DNA of 64,000 nt from an uncultured Prevotellaceae bacterium (GTDB taxonomy: Bacteria > Bacteroidota > Bacteroidia > Bacteroidales > Bacteroidaceae). The stretch spans positions 1 to 64,000 of the forward strand of contig ONCK01000003.1 in assembly GCA_900316315.1 (NCBI GenBank), written 5' to 3'. Under the pieces are notes generated by a model. The model saw only the letters and a program-made list of their open reading frames with translations, was not told the origin of the DNA and did not search any database. Shown piece after piece: positions 1-8,667 of this stretch. Positions within the stretch are counted from its first letter, which is position 1; the number at the start of each line of letters is the position of its first letter. The position numbers and the translations under genes are program-made.

Positions 1-1
1 G

Positions 2-133
2 AAGCGCTTTGTCTTTGCCTTCATTGTTGTTCCGGCGAAATGGATACGTGTCGCCAGACAATGGACGCTGAATATCTATTCGAAAGACAGATGGCTGCAT
101 TACTGGACCATTTTCAACGCCAGCTACGGATAA
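2..133 (+). pseudogene. C-terminal part of a DDE transposase, probably IS1380-like
   Basis: A 43-residue open frame enters from the left edge and stops at 131-133. It is rich in Trp, Arg and Tyr and contains VPAKWIRVARQW followed by LNIYSKD. This resembles the C-terminal tail of IS1380-type transposases common in Bacteroidales (family recalled from memory, not searched). Only the last part is in the window, so it cannot be said whether the upstream gene is intact; the entry is listed as partial. The element's terminal inverted repeat was not identified in the following 200 bases. Confidence 0.5.
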
Positions 134-328
134 ACTAAAAGTTTTGGAGGGCTTACAATGGTAATATCCCTGATGGGGGTAAGGGGGCTTTATACGCACA
201 TGTCAGCCCGTACATGGCAAAAAGTCTGTCTGAACAAGGAAAAGCACATTTCTGATGATTTGGGCTGCAATGAACTGAGACTTTTAATAGGGTTGCGGAA
301 TTGAGGATCAATACAATTTAGAAAAGAA

Positions 329-364
329 CAAAGTCCGACATTGTCAAAACAATATCGGACTTTG
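329..364. terminator. Strong hairpin between convergent transcripts; repeat-family member
   Basis: The arms 329-344 and 349-364 pair over 16 positions with a four-base loop. The only defect is a C/A mismatch (C339 opposite A354). On the minus strand the hairpin lies beyond the MFS gene stop (411) and is followed by a T-rich tract, so it can end the panB operon transcript; on the plus strand it would stop read-through from the transposase. A second, looser TCGGA...TCCGA pair lies at 374-397. The same architecture recurs at 29018-29053. Confidence 0.7.
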
Positions 365-410
365 TTTGAATTACATCGGACTTAAATTAAATCCGACTTT
401 GTTTGCAATA

Positions 411-1559
411 TTAGATCTCTCTAAATTTGAAGTCTCTTCCTTTGATGTGCTTAAACCAGCGAAGAACAACTGTAAGATAAAATATCAAGCTTACAGCGGC
501 AAGTATAAGACTAAGCAGTTGCACATTAATATCTTGCATGCCAAGTACGTAGCCTAAGCAATTGCCGGTGATAAGAGTAATAATGTATGTCTGTTGCAAT
601 GTACCACGCTGGCAGTGATCTGCCATCTTGACAAAATAGAGCAGCATGCGGGAGTCAAACCAACCGAGCCCCACCCCAAGAAATACAGAAGAGACCCAAT
701 AGGCATTAGGACTGGCAGAATGCATAACAACGAGCATAGCTGTCATAACTAGTATCAATCCTGCAACTGCATCTGAGCGGCTATCTGCCTCCATAAAAAA
801 GACTCTATGGATGGCGAAGCCGATTATAAAACCTCCTCCCATCATGAACAATAGCTGATAAGTCCAATGTCCTGTGATAAAGAGTCCCGGAACAATGGCT
901 ATTGGGAGCAATGCTATCATGAGCAGCAATGCCCCGGGGTGAAAGAAACGGTCAAATGACATGAGTGGTACGCGGTTTGGCGCTCTGAAAGGTATTTTAA
1001 TCGGGTGCAATAGCAGCAGACTCAGTATTTGCAGAGCCAACGTGACATAATAGACGTTGTCCACGCCAATTGCGTGTAGTCCCCATACGGCTAGACCTGC
1101 TCCTAGAGGAAGACCAAATAGTCCAAACCACGTGAAATAATAGTCTGTCGCCGTACGGCGTTTAGATATTGACAAGTCATTGATGAGTGTCGCGCCAAGA
1201 GACATCTCAAATACGCCGAAACAAGCGCCAGCCAGCAACAACAAGAAGAATGACATCACCAGACTTGATGAAATGCTTCCCACTATTGTGCAGATTATGA
1301 GACATACAAGTGAGACTTCACATACTCCTTTGCGACGAAAGGCATCTACAAAATACGCATTAAACGGTCCCAGCAGGAACATACCAACAGAAAGTCCCAT
1401 TATACAGCAGCTTTGTAAGGCCGGTTGGTCACCAAAACGTCCTATGCTGTAAGTAAAAAGAGGGAAGTGTGCAAAGATAGAGATGCTGACCAACAGATTG
1501 ACCAGGCACATTACGCCATACTTCCGGTTCCAAAATCTTATTGGCTTAGCTGTTTCCAT
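411..1559 (-). CDS. MFS transporter
   Basis: This 382-residue, very hydrophobic protein has about twelve predicted membrane segments and a basic loop between helices 2 and 3 (DAFRRKGV), as expected for a major facilitator superfamily permease. No substrate signature is recognised. It is the last gene of a four-gene minus-strand run (AICAR transformylase, HAD phosphatase, panB, this gene) and starts 26 bases after panB, so it is probably co-transcribed. A role in moving a pantothenate or nucleotide precursor would be guilt by association only. The stop is followed directly by the hairpin at 329-364. Family assignment is firm; function is open. Confidence 0.8.
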   Translation of the reverse strand: METAKPIRFWNRKYGVMCLVNLLVSISIFAHFPLFTYSIGRFGDQPALQSCCIMGLSVGMFLLGPFNAYFVDAFRRKGVCEVSLVCLIICTIVGSISSSLVMSFFLLLLAGACFGVFEMSLGATLINDLSISKRRTATDYYFTWFGLFGLPLGAGLAVWGLHAIGVDNVYYVTLALQILSLLLLHPIKIPFRAPNRVPLMSFDRFFHPGALLLMIALLPIAIVPGLFITGHWTYQLLFMMGGGFIIGFAIHRVFFMEADSRSDAVAGLILVMTAMLVVMHSASPNAYWVSSVFLGVGLGWFDSRMLLYFVKMADHCQRGTLQQTYIITLITGNCLGYVLGMQDINVQLLSLILAAVSLIFYLTVVLRWFKHIKGRDFKFREI

Positions 1560-1585
1560 CTTATTTCCTGTAGTATACGACCTGA

Positions 1586-2407
1586 CTAGTACTGTTCTTC
1601 AAGGCTTGGAAAGTGACACTCCTTGACATCACTCACATACTGTCCAACTGCATCCGCTATCGTTTCGCTCAAATGAGCATAATGACGGACAAACTTGGGC
1701 TTAAAGGATGGATCCATTCCCAGCATATCGTTGACTACCAATACTTGGCCATCTACTTCATGGCCTGCGCCGATGCCTATCATAGGAATACGTGTTGCTT
1801 TAGCCACCTTTGCGGCCAATTGAGCTGGTATCTTCTCCAATACGACACCGCAACACCCAATCTCATCCAGCAGTTTAGCATCCTCGATCAGCTTGTCAGC
1901 TTCGGCTCTTTCTTTAGCGCGCACTCCATAGCTGCCAAACTTGTTGATGCTCTGAGGGGTAAGACCGAGATGTCCGCATACAGGAATACCTGCACAAAGT
2001 ATCGCCCTAATATGTGCTTGGATCTCAGCGCCGCCTTCAAGCTTTACAGCATCTACTCCAGTTTCCTTAACAATGCGGATAGCATTGCGCACCGTTTCGT
2101 TGGGGCTTACTTGAAATGTACCAAAAGGCATATCGCAGATGACAAAGGCTCGTTTGACGGCCCGAGCCACACTGCGTGCATAGAATATCATTTCGTCAAG
2201 TGTAATCGGCAGTGTATTGGCATTGCCTGCCATCACATTGCTGGCAGAGTCTCCAATAAGGATGGAGTCCACGCCGGCTTGATCAACAATACGCGCTAGA
2301 GCATAGTCATAGGAAGTAAGCATGGCAATCTTCTTACCCTCTGCCTTCATAGCAGTAAAACGTGTAGATGTAATTTTCTTGGTATCTTCCACGATATATT
2401 TACTCAT
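1586..2407 (-). CDS. panB: 3-methyl-2-oxobutanoate hydroxymethyltransferase
   Basis: PanB catalyses the first committed step of pantothenate synthesis, transferring a hydroxymethyl group from methylene-tetrahydrofolate to ketoisovalerate to give ketopantoate, in the cytoplasm. The 273 residues cover the whole (beta/alpha)8 family with the expected motifs: TSYDYALARI near residue 31, IGDS with D53, CDMPFG with D92, and VKLEGG with E124, matching the Mg2+ and substrate ligands of the family. The length is normal. It lies 25 bases after the HAD phosphatase and upstream of the MFS gene. Folate use links it loosely to the AICAR transformylase at the head of the operon. panC and panD are not in the window. 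Confidence 0.95.
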   Translation of the reverse strand: MSKYIVEDTKKITSTRFTAMKAEGKKIAMLTSYDYALARIVDQAGVDSILIGDSASNVMAGNANTLPITLDEMIFYARSVARAVKRAFVICDMPFGTFQVSPNETVRNAIRIVKETGVDAVKLEGGAEIQAHIRAILCAGIPVCGHLGLTPQSINKFGSYGVRAKERAEADKLIEDAKLLDEIGCCGVVLEKIPAQLAAKVAKATRIPMIGIGAGHEVDGQVLVVNDMLGMDPSFKPKFVRHYAHLSETIADAVGQYVSDVKECHFPSLEEQY

Positions 2408-2432
2408 CTCTATTTATTTGATTTAAATTCCA

Positions 2433-3068
2433 CTAATTGAGTTCTAACAGACGCTTCATATCGTCTATGCCAAAGTTGGTCAAATCTGGTACTACTATAT
2501 CGGAAAATTGCTCAACGATTTCACGCGGATTAGTGGTATAAAGTCCAACAACCTTCATTTTAGCCCTAACGCCGGCCTTGAGTCCATTGATGCTGTCCTC
2601 AAAGACCACACATCGTTCTCTTGGTACGCCCAGCATTGCAGCTGCTTTGAGAAAACATTCTGGGTCTGGTTTCGACTTGGTAAAGTCACTAGGTGTGAGT
2701 ATAGCATCGAAATAGGATCTAAACTCTGGCAACTTACGATAGACTGCTTCCATCTTGGCCGCTTCTGAGCTGGTGACAATAGCCATCTTAACGCCATTCG
2801 CTCTCAGTTGTTCAAGCAGTTCTTTGGCACCAGCGATATAGACGAAGTCGAAGTCAGCCTCGCCTTCATACACCTTAGGCCTCACAATATCACCTTTATC
2901 AGGAAAAAAGGTCTCAATGATATTGGCCAGTGTGCGTCCCTTTACTTGAGATGCGAAATCCTTTATTTCAGGGCAATATTGCTCTCCGAGAGACTTATAT
3001 AGTGCTGTATATTGAGGCTCAGTGTCCAAAACTGTGCCATCAAGATCTAGTAAGGCAGCGATATCCAT
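2433..3068 (-). CDS. HAD-superfamily phosphatase, beta-phosphoglucomutase-like
   Basis: This is a cytoplasmic haloacid-dehalogenase hydrolase of 211 residues. Motif I is LLDLDGTVLD with nucleophile D8 and acid D10, motif II is VTSSEAAK, motif III is the Lys of KSKPDPECF, and motif IV is VFEDSINGLKAG. The cap sits after motif I, as in subfamily I phosphatases and phosphoglucomutases. The substrate cannot be read from sequence. The ATG at 3066-3068 is preferred to the TTG just before it because it overlaps the TGA of the upstream AICAR transformylase by one base, a classic translational-coupling arrangement. A nucleotide or sugar phosphate substrate is likely but unproven. Confidence 0.85.
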   Translation of the reverse strand: MDIAALLDLDGTVLDTEPQYTALYKSLGEQYCPEIKDFASQVKGRTLANIIETFFPDKGDIVRPKVYEGEADFDFVYIAGAKELLEQLRANGVKMAIVTSSEAAKMEAVYRKLPEFRSYFDAILTPSDFTKSKPDPECFLKAAAMLGVPRERCVVFEDSINGLKAGVRAKMKVVGLYTTNPREIVEQFSDIVVPDLTNFGIDDMKRLLELN

Positions 3069-4249
3069 CAATGATGAAACAGTCTAATGCCAATGAATGA
3101 CATGGCTATACCATACTTGTCACATGTCTCAATGACATTGTCGTCTCTCACGCTGCCTCCTGCTTGTGCAATATACTGAACGCCACTACGGTGAGCACGT
3201 TCTATGTTGTCGCCAAATGGGAAGAATGCATCACTGCCCAGGGCAACGCCTGTATTCTGAGCAATCCAAGCCTTCTTTTCTTCAAGCGTGAAGACTTCTG
3301 GCTTATGAGTGAAGAAGCGCTGCCATATTCCATCTGCCAACACGTCATCATGTTCCTCAGAAATATAGACATCAATAGTATTGTCACGGTCAGCACGATG
3401 TACTCCTTCTTTCCAAGGCAGATTCATCACTTTTTCGTGTTGACGAAGCCACCATATGTCGGCTTTATTGCCTGCTAGCCGAGTGCAGTGGATACGGCTT
3501 TGCTGTCCAGCTCCAATGCCGATGGCTTGTCCATCTTTTGCGTAGCATACGGAATTGCTCTGTGTATATTTAAGTGTAATAAGGGCCACCTTGAGGTCAC
3601 GAATAGCTTCTGGGGTGAAGGTCTTATTGACTGTAGGACGAATGGCAAAAATACTATCGTCACTAAGGTCAACATCGTTGCGGCGCTGTTCAAATGTCAC
3701 GCCAAAGACCTGCTTGCGTTCCATTTCTTCAGGCTGATAGGAGGAATCAATCTTTATAATATTATAATTGCCTTTCTTCTTAGTCCGCAGAATTTCGAGG
3801 GCTTCAGCACTATAGCTTGGAGCAATGACGCCGTCGCTGACTTCTCGTTTAATTAGAGTAGCAGTCGCGACATCGCACTCGTCACTCAGTGCGACGAAAT
3901 CTCCATATGAGCTCATCCTGTCTGCACCTCTGGCCCTGGCATATGCACATGCAAGTGGAGAAAGGGGAATCTTAACGTCATCGACGAAGTATATGTGCTT
4001 GAGTGTCTCGCTCAAGGGAAGTCCGATGGCTGCACCAGCAGGTGAAACGTGCTTAAATGATGCAGCGGCAGGCTGTCCTGTAGCCGCTTTAAGCTCCTTA
4101 ACCAATTGCCAGCTGTTAAGTGCATCTAGAAAATTGATATAGCCGGGACGGCCATTGATTACTTCGACTGGCAGTTCCCCTTTTTTCATTAGGATACGTG
4201 CAGGCTTCTGGTTGGGATTGCATCCGTATTTGAGTTGCAGTTCTTTCAT
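3068..4249 (-). CDS. Stand-alone AICAR transformylase (PurH C-terminal domain family)
   Basis: This 393-residue protein corresponds to only the AICAR formyltransferase half of bifunctional PurH, which adds the formyl group of 10-formyl-THF to AICAR in purine synthesis. The active-site pair is seen as ASFKHVSPAG (K66, H67). The conserved KYTQSNSVCYAK and GIGAGQQSRIHCTRLAG stretches are intact. There is no IMP cyclohydrolase domain: the first residues (MKELQLKYGCNPNQKPA) already belong to the transformylase fold. It is the first gene of the operon, preceded by a good promoter at 4283-4313. A bifunctional purH may exist elsewhere, so whether this is the main enzyme or an accessory one is unknown. 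Confidence 0.88.
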   Translation of the reverse strand: MKELQLKYGCNPNQKPARILMKKGELPVEVINGRPGYINFLDALNSWQLVKELKAATGQPAAASFKHVSPAGAAIGLPLSETLKHIYFVDDVKIPLSPLACAYARARGADRMSSYGDFVALSDECDVATATLIKREVSDGVIAPSYSAEALEILRTKKKGNYNIIKIDSSYQPEEMERKQVFGVTFEQRRNDVDLSDDSIFAIRPTVNKTFTPEAIRDLKVALITLKYTQSNSVCYAKDGQAIGIGAGQQSRIHCTRLAGNKADIWWLRQHEKVMNLPWKEGVHRADRDNTIDVYISEEHDDVLADGIWQRFFTHKPEVFTLEEKKAWIAQNTGVALGSDAFFPFGDNIERAHRSGVQYIAQAGGSVRDDNVIETCDKYGIAMSFIGIRLFHH

Positions 4250-4282
4250 TACTAATATTTTTGATATGCTTATATTTTAATG

Positions 4283-4313
4283 CAAAGGTACAACTATTTA
4301 AGCACATATTCAA
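4283..4313 (-). promoter_or_regulatory. Bacteroidales-type promoter for the AICAR transformylase / panB operon
   Basis: On the minus strand, TTG (4313-4311) is followed after 20 bases by TACCTTTG (4290-4283), an exact TAnnTTTG -7 element with the usual spacing. The start codon is about 34 bases downstream. Confidence 0.75.
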
Positions 4314-4472
4314 GATTATGCAATCCGATTTGGAATAGGCAAAACATGGCAATAGGTGTAATAGAATTGTCACTTACAGCATATGTCGCGCATAATAATC
4401 AAGTCAAATCCATTTATGTGGACTACATATAGATAAAGATTGGCATTTTTACTGATTAGCTAGATACAGTGT

Positions 4473-5474
4473 CTATAAACCAAAGGGATTGATCTCCGGA
4501 AGCTTGATTTCGGCGCCGTCTTGTATATTGCAGAATGTGCCAGTTAAATTTTGCTGTTGTTCTGGGGCAAGCTCGACAGAACGTTTAAGGTCTTCAATTG
4601 CTCCAGCCTCATCATGGAGCAGGTGTTTTACACGTCCCCTTAGCTTGTAACCTTCGGCCAAGTCGGGCATCATCTCGAGCGTTTCGTTGAGTAGCTCCAA
4701 AGCTTTATCTAGCCGATTGGTTTGCATATAAATCTGTGCAGCCATTAATGGAGCCTCTCGATGGAAAGGATTAATAGCTAAGATCTGAAGGCAGGCTTCA
4801 AGAGCCTCCTGTTGACGGCCTTGTGACAGACACAACTTGGCCTTTAGCAAATAGCAATCTTCTGTGCCGGTTTCGTGGTCGAGCATATACTGGATATCTT
4901 TCTCGGCCTCATGGTATTGATTCATTTCATATAGAGTCTGTGCTCTCAGTTGACGCACTGGCACATAGCCTTCGTCATTGCCTAATAACTGTGTCAGAGT
5001 GGCTATGGCTGAGATGTAATCATGGAGATGATACTGTGCTCTAGCCAACAGGAAGCGTACGACATCATTGGTCTCCTCCAGTCGAAGCGCCTGATGAGCA
5101 TAGTCTTTCATCTTATCCCAATCTCTTGCCTGCTCAGCAGCCTGAGCTGCAGCTACGTACAATTTTGGCTGGTCTTTATGTTTGTCTATCAGCTTATCCA
5201 ATATAGGAAGTGCAGTTTCTCCTTGTCCGCAGCGTATATATGCATCTGCGAGGTGGCCCCAAGTTTCATCGTCATCTCGATACTTGAGTGCTTCTTCCAA
5301 ATACTTCACAGCCAGAGTAGGTTGTCCTGCATTGAGTGACCGCAAGCCGTCATCACGCAGGGTCTCAAAATTGTACTGCTGTTCGTGTTCCTCAGAGGAA
5401 AGTGATTCAGAGGAATTCTCCTGTCCTGTAGCGGATGTATCAGATGTGCCAAAAATTTTGCTGAATATACTCAT
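4473..5474 (-). CDS. Tetratricopeptide-repeat protein
   Basis: This 333-residue soluble protein consists of about eight tandem TPR helices (for example residues 45-75, 80-110 and 235-290) after an acidic, Ser/Glu-rich N-terminal linker. No signal peptide or membrane segment is visible, so a cytoplasmic scaffold role is inferred. The C-terminus ends in a short Pro-containing tail. It starts 32 bases beyond the stop of the CocE-type hydrolase on the same strand, so the two may share a transcript. TPR proteins bind other proteins; the partner cannot be inferred here. Confidence 0.8.
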   Translation of the reverse strand: MSIFSKIFGTSDTSATGQENSSESLSSEEHEQQYNFETLRDDGLRSLNAGQPTLAVKYLEEALKYRDDDETWGHLADAYIRCGQGETALPILDKLIDKHKDQPKLYVAAAQAAEQARDWDKMKDYAHQALRLEETNDVVRFLLARAQYHLHDYISAIATLTQLLGNDEGYVPVRQLRAQTLYEMNQYHEAEKDIQYMLDHETGTEDCYLLKAKLCLSQGRQQEALEACLQILAINPFHREAPLMAAQIYMQTNRLDKALELLNETLEMMPDLAEGYKLRGRVKHLLHDEAGAIEDLKRSVELAPEQQQNLTGTFCNIQDGAEIKLPEINPFGL

Positions 5475-5506
5475 ATTTGTATCAAGTTTCGTTTGTTGTT
5501 TATAAT

Positions 5507-7387
5507 TTATTTCAATACGCCAAAAGAGATGGTGGAGGCTGCATCCCGCTGATGATAAATCGTAACATGGGCTGGCATAAAGTCTGTCGGTTTGGCTGTC
5601 GCAATATTAATACACTGCTGTGGGTTGATATCAATGAGAGGGAACCAACTGCTTTGAATCTGTATGCCAATACGATGACCTTGGCGGAAGACATGGGCAA
5701 TATTTTGCAGTGTAATATTGACCTCGCTAATTTTTCCAGGCACAAAGGAACTCTCATGGTCAAAGCCATTACGAAAACGTCCTCTCAAGACATCCATGCG
5801 TACAGGAAGTTGATAAGCAGCCATTTGTCCAGCACTATCGGGATAGATATCCAGTATCTTGACCACGAAATCAGCATCTGTTGTTGAAATAGCTGCATTA
5901 ATTTTTACTTGAACGGGACCCATAAATACCAGGTCTTTCCCAAGAGGGCTTGTTGCAAAACTCAGCACGTCAGGTCTTGTTGCGAAGGGACGTTGGTCTT
6001 CTGTCATCATTGCTGCAGATCGATGTGCTGCAGGCATAGCCGTATAAGGTACCGGATGGCTTGGGTCTGATATATAGGAGGAGGAAGATGATAGCTCGTC
6101 GGGGTTATGAGTTGACATTTGGCCTTTGTCTTGTAAATAGTATGTAATTACAGACATCGACGGAGCCCCATTCTCCCCATACAGGATCGGACTTTCCTTC
6201 AGTTGCATCCAACGATTGATACCAGTAACGAACTGCTGTACGCGTGTCATGCTGTCTCTTAGCTTCAACTCCGGTTGTAAGTATTGTCTGACAAAAGGAT
6301 ACTCAATTTGCTTGCGATAATAAGCAGCCTGGTTCTGTTCTCCAAAGTTATACATGCCGAGGCTATTAGACTGCCCCTGCCATCCGCCATGCCGCCACGG
6401 ACCTATAGCCAATCTCACATCGGTCTGTGGACTCTGCGTACGCAATGCTCGATACAGTTGACAAGTACCATAATAATCTTCCGCATCCCACAGGCCTCCT
6501 ACTACGAGAATAGCAGGCTTAACCTTGTGACAATACTGTCTGTAATCCCGAGCCTTCCACCAAGCATCGTGTGTGGGGTGAGCCATGAGAGAGTCCCACA
6601 TAGGGACTTCTCCTCCAAACTGCTCTGTAAGTTGCGAAAGCGTCTGTTGACGCAGGTAATATTGGTATTCATCAGCAATGCCCAAATCTTTTCCGGGAGA
6701 ATCTTGCATGCTTCCCTGAATTCGCGGCCGGCAATGGCGATTGGTAAAACTATAGGCATCGCGCAGCATCAATGCTCCGCCATGATGGAAGTCATCGCCC
6801 AAAAACCAGCTTACGACAGGGGCTTGCGGCACAGCGCACTTGAGCGCAGGATGGCCGCAAAGCGCTCCCTGCATAGCATAAAAACCACAGTAAGAGCTAC
6901 CCCATAAACCTACACACCCATTGTTGCTCTTTAGATGGTGCAATAACCAGTCTATTGTGTCATAAGTGTCAGTAGCTTCATCGGTTGCGCCTTTGAGATG
7001 TCCTTTCATCATGCTATATAGAGGCCGGATGTCTTCAAAGGTCCCCTCGCTCCTACCCTTGCCTCTCACATCCTGCATTACAAGGATATAGTCGTCTTTG
7101 ACATAAGCCGAGAGTGCGCCCCAAAGTCTGCTATCTATCTGAGAGCCATATGCAATGCCATAAGGAGTCCTCATCATCAAAATAGGATGTCGCCTATTAG
7201 TCTCTTTGGGCACGTAGATCGCGGTATAGAGATTTACCCCATCACGCATCGGCACGAAGATCTCACGCTTGTCATAGTGAGAGTTTACCCACGTCGCATC
7301 CAACTCTTGGGCCAGGCATCGGCTTACACCAATCCATCCGAGCAGAAGGAAGACGACAGCAATTAAACGATATTTTGAATTCTGCAT
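5507..7387 (-). CDS. Exported CocE/NonD-family serine hydrolase
   Basis: The protein has 626 residues: a signal peptide (about residues 1-26, ending near CLAQ), an alpha/beta-hydrolase domain, and a C-terminal jelly-roll like that of X-Pro dipeptidyl peptidases (S15) and cocaine esterase. The nucleophile is S165 in GSSYCG. The acid is probably the Asp of GGLWDAED and the His that of GPWRHGG. The family cleaves acyl or peptide bonds; known Bacteroidales members are annotated as X-Pro peptidases or glutaryl-7-ACA acylases, and the true substrate is not readable. Periplasmic or surface location is inferred from the signal peptide. It is transcribed divergently from the nucleoside hydrolase. Confidence 0.88.
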   Translation of the reverse strand: MQNSKYRLIAVVFLLLGWIGVSRCLAQELDATWVNSHYDKREIFVPMRDGVNLYTAIYVPKETNRRHPILMMRTPYGIAYGSQIDSRLWGALSAYVKDDYILVMQDVRGKGRSEGTFEDIRPLYSMMKGHLKGATDEATDTYDTIDWLLHHLKSNNGCVGLWGSSYCGFYAMQGALCGHPALKCAVPQAPVVSWFLGDDFHHGGALMLRDAYSFTNRHCRPRIQGSMQDSPGKDLGIADEYQYYLRQQTLSQLTEQFGGEVPMWDSLMAHPTHDAWWKARDYRQYCHKVKPAILVVGGLWDAEDYYGTCQLYRALRTQSPQTDVRLAIGPWRHGGWQGQSNSLGMYNFGEQNQAAYYRKQIEYPFVRQYLQPELKLRDSMTRVQQFVTGINRWMQLKESPILYGENGAPSMSVITYYLQDKGQMSTHNPDELSSSSSYISDPSHPVPYTAMPAAHRSAAMMTEDQRPFATRPDVLSFATSPLGKDLVFMGPVQVKINAAISTTDADFVVKILDIYPDSAGQMAAYQLPVRMDVLRGRFRNGFDHESSFVPGKISEVNITLQNIAHVFRQGHRIGIQIQSSWFPLIDINPQQCINIATAKPTDFMPAHVTIYHQRDAASTISFGVLK

Positions 7388-7406
7388 TTGAGTTACATTT
7401 ATAATG

Positions 7407-7437
7407 CAAAGGTAGAAATTTTCCGAATTTAAATTCG
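7407..7437. promoter_or_regulatory. Divergent control region: -7 element and palindrome
   Basis: A minus-strand TACCTTTG (7414-7407) lies 20 bases before the CocE-type gene, in the right place for its -7 element. Immediately upstream is a perfect 14-base palindrome, CGAATTTAAATTCG (7424-7437), located where a repressor or activator could contact both divergent promoters. No good -33 TTG is seen for this promoter. Confidence 0.45.
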
Positions 7438-7457
7438 AAAATACGGACCAAAAGACC

Positions 7458-7465
7458 TATATTTG
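7458..7465 (+). promoter_or_regulatory. -7 element of the nucleoside hydrolase gene
   Basis: TATATTTG matches TAnnTTTG exactly and lies 22 bases before the ATG at 7488. A matching -33 TTG is not obvious; the palindrome at 7424-7437 covers that area, which would suit activator-dependent control. Confidence 0.55.
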
Positions 7466-7487
7466 CAAAAATAATTTTTCAAAAAAC

Positions 7488-8564
7488 ATGTACTCATATC
7501 ACAAACAACTCATTTGCATTTTTGCAATGCTGATTTTGTCAGTGGCGTCTTACGCCTCTCCATGGACAAAACTAAGGGGAACAGCCCATAATCATTTCTC
7601 CAAAAAAGATATACCACAGATTATTTTTGATAATGACATGGGCAATGATGTCGATGATATATTTGCGCTTGATCTGCTCCTCAAGTACCATGAGGCCGGC
7701 AAGATAAGGCTTATTGGGATTTTGACCAATCGTGACGCTCCTTCTGCAGCAGCATTTTGCGATCTCTACGACACTTGGTGCGGATGTCCTAATATCCCCA
7801 TCGGGATTGTCAAAAACGGCGCTAATCCTACACCTGAAGAAAAGTCCTATGCTTATAAAATCTGGCAACTCAAGGATGAGTCCGGACTCCCTCTATTCAA
7901 AACCTCTTTAGGTGATCCGACGAAGCTGCCCGATGCAGTTGAGCTCTATCGCAAGCTCTTAGCAACAGCGCCAGACAAAGGCGTTGTAATCATTTCTACA
8001 GGTTTCAGTACAAATCTTGCGCGTCTTATGGAGACTTTAGGCGACAAAATATGCGCTCTGTCAGGCATGCAACTAATCAAGAAAAAAGTCAGTTGGATTT
8101 CAGTAATGGCTGGTGACTTTCAACGTCCTACCTATAGCGAGTATAACGTCAAAAACGATATTCCTGCTGCAAAAAAGCTATTTGAGCAAACACCTGTGCC
8201 TATTGCTTTTTCCGATTTCTTACTCGGTCGTAGTATCAAATATCCAGCAAGCAGCATTCAACAGGATTTTGGTTGGGCAGCTCATCACCCTCTTGTTGAG
8301 GCGTATATCCGCTACCAGAAAATGCCATATGATCGTCCCACATGGGATCCGACCGCTGTACTCTATGCTCTAGAACCTAAAGCTGGCTTCTTCGAACTCT
8401 CTGATAGAGGAAATGTCACGGTTACCGACAAAGGCTATACACACTTTGTGCCTTCACCAACAGGAAAATGTCGGTATCTCACCGTTACGGACGAGCAGAG
8501 GGCTAAAATACTCAAGTTCTTCACAGACAATATACCTGTTCAACATAATAAAAAAGTCCAATAG
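7488..8564 (+). CDS. Exported inosine/uridine-preferring-type nucleoside hydrolase
   Basis: The 358 residues carry a signal peptide (about 1-23, ASA-like end in SYASPW) and then the nucleoside N-ribohydrolase fold. The Ca2+-binding cluster is seen as FDNDMGNDVDD (D48, D50, D54, D56, D57), close to the family DxDxGxDD motif. The late acidic part is EAYIRYQKMPYDRPTWDPTAVLY. The family hydrolyses the N-glycosidic bond of ribonucleosides; some exported Bacteroidales relatives may act on other N- or O-glycosides. It stands alone, divergent from the CocE-type hydrolase, and could work with it on extracellular nucleotides or drug-like esters, but this is speculation. Confidence 0.85.
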   Translation: MYSYHKQLICIFAMLILSVASYASPWTKLRGTAHNHFSKKDIPQIIFDNDMGNDVDDIFALDLLLKYHEAGKIRLIGILTNRDAPSAAAFCDLYDTWCGCPNIPIGIVKNGANPTPEEKSYAYKIWQLKDESGLPLFKTSLGDPTKLPDAVELYRKLLATAPDKGVVIISTGFSTNLARLMETLGDKICALSGMQLIKKKVSWISVMAGDFQRPTYSEYNVKNDIPAAKKLFEQTPVPIAFSDFLLGRSIKYPASSIQQDFGWAAHHPLVEAYIRYQKMPYDRPTWDPTAVLYALEPKAGFFELSDRGNVTVTDKGYTHFVPSPTGKCRYLTVTDEQRAKILKFFTDNIPVQHNKKVQ

Positions 8565-8667
8565 GAACTCCGCATAATTTTTGGTTCATCCGGAATATGG
8601 AGTAATAAAATTATAGATTAAACTGCCGTCTTTTTGCATATTTGTATTGCAAACAAAAAATACAAAG

